Shown here piece after piece: positions 16,348-24,058 of a DNA stretch of 24,058 bases. The stretch spans positions 1 through 24,058 of the forward strand of contig PDIP01000133.1 of NCBI GenBank assembly GCA_002811645.1, read 5' to 3'. Source of the stretch: Corallochytrium limacisporum (lineage: Eukaryota > Opisthokonta). The stretch's first letter is position 1. Each line of letters opens with the position of its first letter. Under the pieces are notes generated by a model that was not told where the DNA came from, did not search any database, and worked only from the letters and a program-made list of their open reading frames with translations. The position numbers and the translations under genes were made by a program.

Positions 16348-17595
16348 TTACCATTGACCGTACTCTGCCATGGCGGACCGCCATTCACAGTTACTCTTCA
16401 GGGAATGTGAAATCTTCCCTGGACGCATCTGTTTCTTGCTCACAATCCAGTACGGGTAGGCGGCGGAATACAAATCCGTCATGGTGTGTCCCTTGTTGTA
16501 AAAGTCGCCGACCTTTTTCATGGTCTTGAAGTTCAAGTGGTCAAAAGCATGCCGGCCAGAGATGGCGCAGCCGGGACTTACTCGATCTTCCCATCCCATG
16601 AGGCGAGAGAAGTCCTTGCCAGCTCCGCACCATACGAAGTCAATCGACCATGAGGACCCAGTGTACTCGTGGGCCTGGAGCATCATGACATTCCGTACAA
16701 TCCAGTCCATGTACTTTGAGTTGACCAAAAAGGTTTGAATTTCTACAAAGTTAGCCTCGTAGACTAGCGGCTTCTTATCCAAGCTCAGTTCGTGGCCATC
16801 GTCATCGGTCCAATAGTTGTGGTTGACAATCTCGTGGTACTGAGTGTTGGCTTTGACGCTGGGCTGCATGATCAGTGGGGGTCCAGATGGAAGACCGCAG
16901 GCAAACGCACTTAAGTATCCGTCCAGATCAAAGTCCACAAAGCTAATGTCCTCATCCAGAACCCAAAATGCATTGTACTCGGTTGCAAACTCAGCCAAAC
17001 GCTTCCAATTGAGGACCTTGACCCTTGGCAGGTCACTGTTGGGGTCGTATTCATCTGTTGGCAATCCGTTGCGGACATAACTGTAGTTCTCAATGGAGCG
17101 GAACTTGACATCGGCCAGGGCGGGATCACTGTCCACCTTCCTGCGCCATACCTCCGACTCCATCTTGTAGTCGATCAGCAGCCAATCACAGACATCTTTC
17201 ATTGCCACAAAGTTTTTGGACATGTTGTCCCAAACCCGGTCCTCCATATGTACTACCGCAAAGCAGAGTATGTCATGTTTTTTACCTCCACTTTCGCTCT
17301 GTGCATTTCCGTATTGAATATGGCTGTCATGGGCACTTGGGCTGTCGAGTACAGGACCGAACTGGCCCCCTTGGTAGTCCTGTTGGTGGCCCTGCTGCCG
17401 GCGCAGACCCCTTTCCGGCGCTCCATAGGCGTCGAACCGTGTAAAGCTCGAGGCGTTGGATGTGTAGAGTTGGAAGGCGAACAAAAAACTCACTGCAAGT
17501 GAGATGATAACCGCAAGGACACCAAATCGCTTGTTTCTCTTTACTTTGCTGTTTGGCGAATACATGATCCCTGAATATCGTTTCTTCCCTGCCAT
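16348..17595 (-). CDS. DUF707-like type II membrane protein (putative glycosyltransferase)
   Basis: From the ATG at 17595 the product is 415 residues. The frame is open about 40 codons further upstream but without an ATG. A short basic cytosolic tail (KVKRNKR) precedes one membrane segment at about 24-43. A Gln/Gly/Ser-rich stem runs to about 105, and a globular domain follows: the layout of Golgi glycosyltransferases. The globular part resembles DUF707: a WVLDEDISF block with an acidic D-E-D at 214-216 (possible metal/nucleotide-sugar site), then IMQPS, a VEIQTF block, SWSIDFVWCG around 315-324, and a late GCAISGRHAFDHLN. DUF707 is widespread in plants but its activity is not established, so glycosyltransferase is an inference from topology and the acidic motif. 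Convergent with the ABCG gene. Confidence is high that it codes, moderate for the family. Confidence 0.82.
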   Translation of the reverse strand: MAGKKRYSGIMYSPNSKVKRNKRFGVLAVIISLAVSFLFAFQLYTSNASSFTRFDAYGAPERGLRRQQGHQQDYQGGQFGPVLDSPSAHDSHIQYGNAQSESGGKKHDILCFAVVHMEDRVWDNMSKNFVAMKDVCDWLLIDYKMESEVWRRKVDSDPALADVKFRSIENYSYVRNGLPTDEYDPNSDLPRVKVLNWKRLAEFATEYNAFWVLDEDISFVDFDLDGYLSAFACGLPSGPPLIMQPSVKANTQYHEIVNHNYWTDDDGHELSLDKKPLVYEANFVEIQTFLVNSKYMDWIVRNVMMLQAHEYTGSSWSIDFVWCGAGKDFSRLMGWEDRVSPGCAISGRHAFDHLNFKTMKKVGDFYNKGHTMTDLYSAAYPYWIVSKKQMRPGKISHSLKSNCEWRSAMAEYGQW

Positions 17596-17997
17596 AGAAC
17601 TAAATTTATCTCGTCTAAAGCTGATACACCGCCTCTGAATCCAAAATAGCTGACCGGTGGACCCAGGGTCTTTCACGCACCTGAGGCCACTTGCAAACAG
17701 AACTCTTTCGTGCAAAAGGTTCCTAAAGCCTTACGAAGCAAGACTCTTGAGCATCCGAACTGGGTTATCAGCCCCCGATCCCCATACCGAGCAATGCACT
17801 GGCATCGGGTATTAGGACCGGTAACCCGTTCGTTCCAGTGTGGATCTGGTTCCGAACCCTGACCCTTGCACTCACCCCGAAGTGGTTGTAGTTACGAATA
17901 GAAAGGTGCAAGCAATGCCCAGGGCCAACTAAACTATCATTTTCTAAAAACGAAAATCACAGTGTATAGAATATTGGTTTCCGGGTCGTGAACGCGG

Positions 17998-18022
17998 GTG
18001 TGTGTGTGTGTGTGTGTGTGTG
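17998..18022. repeat. (GT)12 microsatellite
   Basis: Uninterrupted GT dinucleotides. Confidence 0.95.
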
Positions 18023-18884
18023 AATCTTCTTTTCCCTTCTTCCATGTGGGCAGTGTATCTCTGATGCACACCGGTGCAACCTTCCCACCGATCGCAAGGT
18101 TATCAAACTATGGCCAAAAAATGGAGGAACTATTTCTATGCCCAACCAAAAAAAAAAAAAGAAGAAGAGGATCCTTCAACAGATCTCGAAGCGGGCGAGT
18201 GATATGCCCCGAAGATTTTCTGGGCTGGTCCGTTTGCCCTACTGCTTGTATCACGCGGCTCGCCCAACAAGAATCACGCGGCCGGCCCCAAGGCATTGCC
18301 GTGCTTCCTATACGCAGTGGCTTGCCTTGGCTTTCTGGTGAGAAAGTTTATTAATCTCATATGTGACAGAGCGGTGGCAAGTTTTATTTTTTTGTTTTTA
18401 CGTGTTTTTGTGAAAGAATCTCTGGCTTTGGTGGCGTTCACAGTGTTCCGTGTTCCAGGCGATGGAACCCACACACAGCTCTCAGTTCTCGGCGTGCGGC
18501 CGCTGTGTGTGCCGCTACTGGGTCTACTGCTGCTGCCTGTCAGGATGTGAGTCATGGAGGTTGGCGCTCGGGAGTTCGTCCGATGGGAATGAAGCGAACG
18601 AGTAGGGATGCATAAGACCCCACGCATCATTCACTGTCTTCAACGTCAGAGAAAGGTCAATCACTGCACTCTACAGACGCGATGTTGGATCATCGTCACC
18701 AAGAGCAAGAGTGGTGCCTTCCGTCATTGTGGCATCCAAAACAATAAGGAAACGGATAGCTCATCGTCTTTTCTTTTTCTTATTTTTGTCTGTGCGTGGG
18801 TGCGACAAACCCGCACGGCCCGAATGAGAGCATGCTACGCAGGTGACCACTGATACGTACGATACGCGTAATTGGACGAGGCGG

Positions 18885-19270
18885 AAAACCCAAAAAGAAG
18901 AGGAATATAAAATCACACAGGGAGAAAGAAAAATAAGGAAACCAGAAAAGAAAACACTTGAATTCCAAAGCAATCGACACCGCCACAAAAGAAAAAGTAA
19001 AAAAAAAAGAGAGAGAAGAGACAAAGAAAACCATTTTTTGTGTGTTCATCCCCGCTGCTTCCCGGCCCCCCTCTCCTCCTCCGTTGGCACACCCACCGGG
19101 CGGGAAAAGGGGGCCCCAACCAAAAGAAAAAGTAAAAAAATTAAAACGAAACAAAGAAAAAGAAATAGTAAAAGGCCCCAAGGCCCCCCCTCTCTCTTTC
19201 CCACCTTCCTTTCCTTTGCTTTCCTTTCCTTCCCTCCTTCTCTTCTCACCGCTTTGCTTCTCTGAGTCCC
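18885..19270. repeat. Alternating polypurine and polypyrimidine tracts
   Basis: A/G-rich runs (about 18885-19035 and 19118-19180) are followed by C/T-rich runs (about 19064-19082 and 19184-19262) on the same strand, including ctttcctttgctttcctttc-like near-repeats. Confidence 0.7.
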
Positions 19271-19505
19271 CCTCCCCCCTTTTATCCCACTTTTCGCGCC
19301 GGGGTCTAGTTCTAATTTTCTCAAAATGTTTCAAAATCTTATCAGCGGTAGATTCCTACAGGAGAGGCCATACGACCGCTGTGTTTCACTATGCGGTTAG
19401 ATGGTTCTTTTACCAAACGTAAATGGTTTTTTCCACATTTCATTTCGCTTGGTTTCCCAATCCAAAATACAATTATCCCTCCGTGGCAGTGACAACTCTT
19501 CTGCA

Positions 19506-19730
19506 TAAACAATAAAAAAAAAGAAAAAGAAAAAAGGAGGAGGCTAGCGAAGCGAAGCGAAACACTTTGCTTTTTCTCCCGTTGTCGGTCATTGCCTGCA
19601 CGGACCGGGGAAGGAACAACAGAAAGAAAGAAAAAAAGAAACAAATGACCATTCGTTCTTGCCTTAATTTGGGAAACTAAAAAAAAGCAAAGGAGGAGGG
19701 AGGAGTAAAAAAAAAAAGGAAACCAGCCTT
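19506..19730. repeat. Polypurine-rich block
   Basis: Long A/G runs such as gaaaaagaaaaaaggaggagg, three gcgaa units near 19547-19561, and agaaagaaagaaaaaaagaaa; interrupted near 19565-19610 by a mixed stretch. Confidence 0.7.
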
Positions 19731-19977
19731 GGCCGGCAGCCCTGGGGAGGGGAAAGTAAAAAATGCAAAGGTTTTGGCCGGACGGACTATCGTTCCGCCG
19801 CTTTCGGGGTGAGCACACGGTGTACGAGAGAAGCCAGAGGAATGCAGGGAATGACAGGAACCCCCCGGAGCAAAAGGAAGAAAGGACTGGCGGGCATTGA
19901 GCGACGACGTCCAGAAACGGCGGAACATTGGCAGATTTTCAACCAAAAATCCCCTTGGTCCGAGCTCCGGGCCCCTG

Positions 19978-20007
19978 CCCCGGGGGGGAGCGAGGGGGGG
20001 GAGGTTT
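19978..20007. repeat. C4G7 junction with further G-tract
   Basis: Four C, seven G, agcga, then a second G run; a candidate G-quadruplex and the last of the C-to-G tract set. Confidence 0.7.
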
Positions 20008-21344
20008 GGGAGGAGGAAGAGGATGAAACTGAATGTGCAAAGCCTGTGAATCGCCCTCTGCAGTATGACCCCGATTGGGGATCCTGCCTGGGCCATCTTG
20101 GTTCTATTTCCTAGAGAAGCCTACCATTCGTGGATGTTGTGATTTGAGCTTACAACATTGCATCACTTAAGACGAACAAATGCGCGCACAATCCCCACAC
20201 CGTAGGAGGTCGGGTCGTTTCATCGCCAACTGCGGTCGGACAAGAAGGCAGTCAATCACACTGCAGCCACAGCCAATTTGTTTATCCTATTGGAGCCTCG
20301 ATGGAAGTCGGTCTTGCATTGCTGCATCTGGAATATAGGTCCATACATGGTTCCCTCCCTTCCCCCCCCTCCGCGGGGCACTCCACAATTTGTGTGGTCC
20401 ATAGTCATCAAATCTTAAGACCCGAAAAAAAAAACAAAATTCCCAAAGATTGCCTACAAACCTGTGATAACGTTTTCATTGTTTCCGTCATTTACTTGAT
20501 GACTATCGAGAACACCTACGCACGCGGCAGAATGCATACAAATCGGCTGAGAAGAATCCACAGGGCCATAGAGAAGGGGGAGTGGGGGGAACATTCCCAG
20601 CTTCGTATTCTGTGCGGGCCTGCCGTAGTTGCTGTGGACAGCTTTGACAGTTGTGAGCACAGCTGGAGGAACACGAGGGCAAGCCGCCCTGTATGTTTCT
20701 CGACCAATGGTTGCGCACCCGTATCCAGAGATATGCTCTTCACTCCTCCTCTGCCCAAATGAGCATGCAAGTGCGTACATCTACAAAGTGGCGATTTCTG
20801 GAGATTGTCCGAGCGGTCACACAGCGAAGCTGGATGTCAATTTGAAAGAAAGGACAACCAATGGCTATTCTGTGTTCTTCATTCCTGAGTCTCTGCGGCT
20901 GTATGGTCCACGGTATGCACGGACGAATTGAAAAAGAAACGGCATTAGGACCCGAAATGGAAAAAGAAGGAATTCCATTTGGATCGTCGGACGAAGTCAT
21001 TACCGGCAGATTCATGAAACAGCTGCTAGCACGGTATGCGATTTCTGTCGCCTGATGGGCCTTCCCTCGCACATAGTGCAAACGGGGCCGCAAATACAAG
21101 AAAACATGCAATTGACTGCTCCACAGCCTGCCACAAAACTTGCTGAGCCTAGGGCAGCGATGATGCTCTCGCCTTTTTAGATCCTGCACTTCTCCACTCC
21201 AGGCCGACAGAAAAAGCGGGACCAAAGTTAAACTCGCAAACACAGAAAATCAAAGTTCTTCGGTTGAAGCACGCAAGCCCGGGTCTGTTCTCCGTTCATC
21301 CATCTTCTCCTCTGCTACGGCCCACCCTCCAACCAACCAACTAA

Positions 21345-21369
21345 CCCCCCAACCCCCCAACCCCTACCC
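21345..21369 (-). repeat. G-quadruplex motif on the minus strand
   Basis: C6-AA-C6-AA-C4-TA-C3 on the plus strand, i.e. four G-runs of at least three with 2-base loops on the minus strand. Confidence 0.8.
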
Positions 21370-22686
21370 TCCGCCTCAGCCCCTCCACCCCCATCACTAC
21401 CAATATGGTAGCAAACTGTCCCAGTCCGGGAACACCTGGAGTACTCGCTTTGGCAGGTATCAACGGTGCAGACGCAAAAACTTTTTAATAGCCAATACAT
21501 ATACTTCTATTCCTTTCCCAGTCAGGAACACGCCCGTGCATTTCCTACTCTTGGGGAAGAGGGAGCCTGTCCATACAAACACTATGGGAAAGTCGTGGTA
21601 TCGGATATGGCTTTCAGGGAGATCGATGATTTCAATACATGGACAGACGCGGGTTCGGGTGCCAGCGGGTGTGGGTGGGGCAACGGCGATCGGCAAAGCA
21701 CGGACGGGTAACAGGACCTCAAGCGGAGTGGCATGCTACGAGTACGGCATAGAAAAGCAGTTTATCGGACCAGAGCAAGATGATCTCTGGATGGCTGTAT
21801 CGCTGCATTACATGGCTGTGGGTTTAGTGTGGAGGTTTTATGGGACGCGTGCAATCCTGGCGTTCCCGTACTTTCTCTGCTGTTTGATCCTTGACGCATA
21901 TCCTTCCCCCGAGGTTCCACCCAAGTGAAATGTCTGCCCATCGCGCCTTCACTTCACACTATCTTCGAAAAATCAGCCAATTACTGTACAATTCACATTA
22001 ACTACTATATGAGATCATCGTCATGATAGCCATGAGCTCTCCTGCTTATTGGAGCCACTCCATCATCACCTACGTATCAACAAGCTAATTGCCCTCAAAA
22101 CAGAAACGGATCTAACAATGGACACACGTACATGTACCCACCATGTTGTCTCAAGTTCACGGTCATCTGTTACAGTCTTGCACGCATTCACACCGCTACT
22201 GACCTCGATTTCTTGAAGCGCGTCGATGAGCCGATACCCAATATATTAACAATATTGGAACCGCCTCTCGGTCACACTGGAAAAACTCTGTCTAGAGAAA
22301 ACCTCTTGGCCGGCAAGGAGAGCCGCCCCCCCCCCCTTCCCTTCCCTTCCCTTTCGTCTGACACCGGAAAGGGGGTTTCAAAAACACTTTCCGGCCGGCA
22401 CTTGCGCTGTTGCAAAAAAACATATTAACTGTGCTCTCATCGGCCAATGGCGCGGGAACTTTAGAACACCGACAATACCACCACCAGGGAACTCATCTGA
22501 GCAGGACTCGGGCAGGACACGTAAGCCGGCCCGAGAACCGGGGAAGAGAGAGACGGCCTATGCCGTCACACCAAGTGTTTTGAAGGCCCTCGCCCCCATG
22601 TGGGCAGCAGTCGGCGATGCCCGTCTCTCCGCAAGATGTGATCTTTGGTTGATTTTGCCATCAGGAATGAGCGCCCCCTGTTCGGA

Positions 22687-22702
22687 ACACACACACACAC
22701 AC
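22687..22702. repeat. (AC)8 microsatellite
   Basis: Uninterrupted AC dinucleotides. Confidence 0.9.
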
Positions 22703-22890
22703 GCAGAGACATGACATACCAGGGTCCTGAGAGAACAATTCCCGTCCGTTGCAGGCTCGGCACTTTAACGTCTTGCACCCCGGCGTTTTCGCTTTCATTC
22801 TTATTTTAGTCGTCTTTCTCTGCCTCCAAACGGAGAACACGCACGGGCATTGTTCCCCGGGCCAGCCCGGCGGACCGACCGAAGAAGGAA

Positions 22891-22908
22891 GAGAGAGAGA
22901 GAGAGAGA
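22891..22908. repeat. (GA)9 microsatellite
   Basis: Uninterrupted GA dinucleotides. Confidence 0.9.
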
Positions 22909-23403
22909 CATGAGAGCGAAAAGTCAGCAATTAAACCCTACCCCCTCCCCCCCCCTTCTTCTTGCTCTCCGCTCTACTCTTTCGCCACACACACTTGTCC
23001 GTAAGGCCCAAAGGAAAGGAAAGCTTTACCACCAAAAAAAAGCTTGGTGCCTTTTGGGAGAATACGGGGGCTCTTTGGATGGAACAATCGATACGGTGGT
23101 GGGTTTCTACTTCTCGTCACCTGTTGCAAACTTCCGGGTCATGTCCCCAGTACTCTGCGTACTCTCTTGAATACTGAAAAGTGAGTGATTTATTCTCTTG
23201 CACAGGCCGGTCACCGGGTGTTCTTCGGCGGGATCTACAGCCAAGCTCTCGTAGAGAACCCAAACAAATCGGTCTTGTGTCCATCGTTTTCTAGATTCTT
23301 AAGTAGTTTCAGTATGCGAGCGTTCATTCCCTACATTCCGGAAGGGGGGAAAATCTGGTGAGACGGTTCCTTGGGATCACCGGGCGGGGCCCCAACCGAC
23401 CGC

Positions 23404-23545
23404 GCTCTCTCTGTCTCTGTGTCTGTCTCTCTGTGTCTGTCTGTGTGTGTGTGTGTCACTGTGTGTCGGGCTCTGTGTCTGTGTGTCTGTGCGCCCGTGT
23501 GTGTGTGTGTGTGTGTGTGTGTGCTCTCCCCCTTCTCTCGCTCAC
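23404..23545. repeat. Compound CT/GT microsatellite block
   Basis: Interrupted CTCTCTGT and GTGTCT runs ending in a long uninterrupted GT stretch at 23497-23523. Confidence 0.9.
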
Positions 23546-23837
23546 TCGCTCTCACTGCACAAAAACCCACACCACCCGCGCTGGCTTCGTTGCATTCTCA
23601 AGCGGGAGAGAAACATTCCACACTGGCCCACTACAAAACTCTACAAAAAAAAACACAAAAAACCGCGACTGTTTTCTCTCCCGTCTCCCGTCTCCCCCTC
23701 TCCGCGGGGCCCGGAGCATCGGTTTCTGACGCATTAGAAAAAGAAACCAAGGAAGAAAGGAGTTTGACTTTTTTTTGATTTTTGACTTTTTTGTTTTTCT
23801 TTCACCGAAACCACGGGAGCTACAGGCCTCTCTCCCA

Positions 23838-23854
23838 CTCTCTCTCTCTCTCTC
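23838..23854. repeat. (CT)8 microsatellite
   Basis: Uninterrupted CT dinucleotides within a longer C/T-rich run. Confidence 0.9.
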
Positions 23855-24058
23855 CCCTCCCCGTCCTCCCCCGGGAACTGCGACGGACGCGTGGCTGCCC
23901 GGGGCCGTTCAGTGTCGGGGGGAGACCAGATTCCCCCGTTTTCCCTTCCGTTGTTTGCAAAATTTAAAACAAATCCCAGACACAGTGTGTGTTGCTCTCT
24001 TCTCCTGTCGCGCGCTTCTTCGGGGGAGTGTGCCGGTGGGGGGGGGGGGCTCTTTCTT

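Larger units (their letters stand above)
17596..24058. other. 6.4 kb gene-free, repeat- and tract-rich region
   Basis: I see no supported gene. Open frames are short, overlap on both strands, and translate into Lys/Arg/Glu-rich or Phe/Leu/Ser-rich peptides because of purine/pyrimidine skew. The region contains (GT)n, (CA)n, (GA)n and (CT)n microsatellites, poly(A) tracts, G-rich blocks, and no recognisable tRNA or rRNA. Confidence 0.6.

Noticed and set aside
18780-19334. Long Lys/Arg/Glu-rich (plus) and Phe/Leu-rich (minus) frames here and at 19342-20096
   Set aside because: They follow from purine/pyrimidine tracts; no domain and no credible start context.
20801-20850. tRNA-Ser-like start (ggagattgtccgagcggtca)
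   Set aside because: No B-box (GGTTCGAATCC-like) sequence or matching acceptor stem follows at the expected distance.
20740-21243. 167-residue minus-strand frame
   Set aside because: No domain, atypical composition and overlapping frames on the other strand.

Overview
This window looks like nuclear DNA from an intron-poor eukaryote. The evidence is three long open frames with eukaryotic domain architectures (a full-size ABCG transporter, tandem acyl-CoA-binding domains fused to a reductase, and a type II membrane DUF707-like protein), TATA-like boxes and poly(A)-like signals in place of ribosome binding sites, and long gene-free stretches rich in microsatellites and homopolymers. A red alga (a Chondrus-like genome with compact gene islands among repeats) is my best guess, but the sequence alone does not prove it. 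A run of N at 11026-11236 shows this is a draft assembly.

Layout. 1-2290: a possible small secreted protein (minus strand) and an orphan 3' exon-like open frame at 1867-2286, otherwise no convincing genes. 2644-3236: four diverged tandem repeat units of about 150-170 bp. 3237-4930: gene-free, with low-complexity C/G tracts. 4934-5494 (or to 5681 if a tiny intron is removed): a small protein of unknown family behind a TATA-like box. It lies inside a 2.3 kb segment whose ends carry an inverted 14-mer. 5682-6856: gene-free.

6857-17595 is the gene island. First comes a 955-residue minus-strand protein with the order ACBP-ACBP-(AcrA1/Maqu_2507-type N-terminal Rossmann domain)-(Acr1-type SDR). A 1.9 kb divergent intergenic region containing the assembly gap follows. 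Then comes a single-exon full ABCG transporter of 1360 residues (plus strand), and convergent with it a 415-residue DUF707-like Golgi-type membrane protein (minus strand). 17596-24058 contains no gene I can support; it is a long run of purine/pyrimidine tracts, (GT)n, (GA)n and (CT)n repeats and G-quadruplex-capable sequence.

How the genes may work together (inference): the ACBP-reductase fusion would bind long-chain acyl-CoA and reduce it to a fatty aldehyde or alcohol. The divergently transcribed ABCG transporter belongs to a family that often exports lipids, waxes and hydrophobic compounds, so the pair could form a fatty aldehyde/alcohol synthesis-and-export module. The most unusual point is that the first reductase domain of the fusion appears to have lost both its nucleotide-binding glycines and its catalytic tyrosine, while the second SDR domain keeps them.
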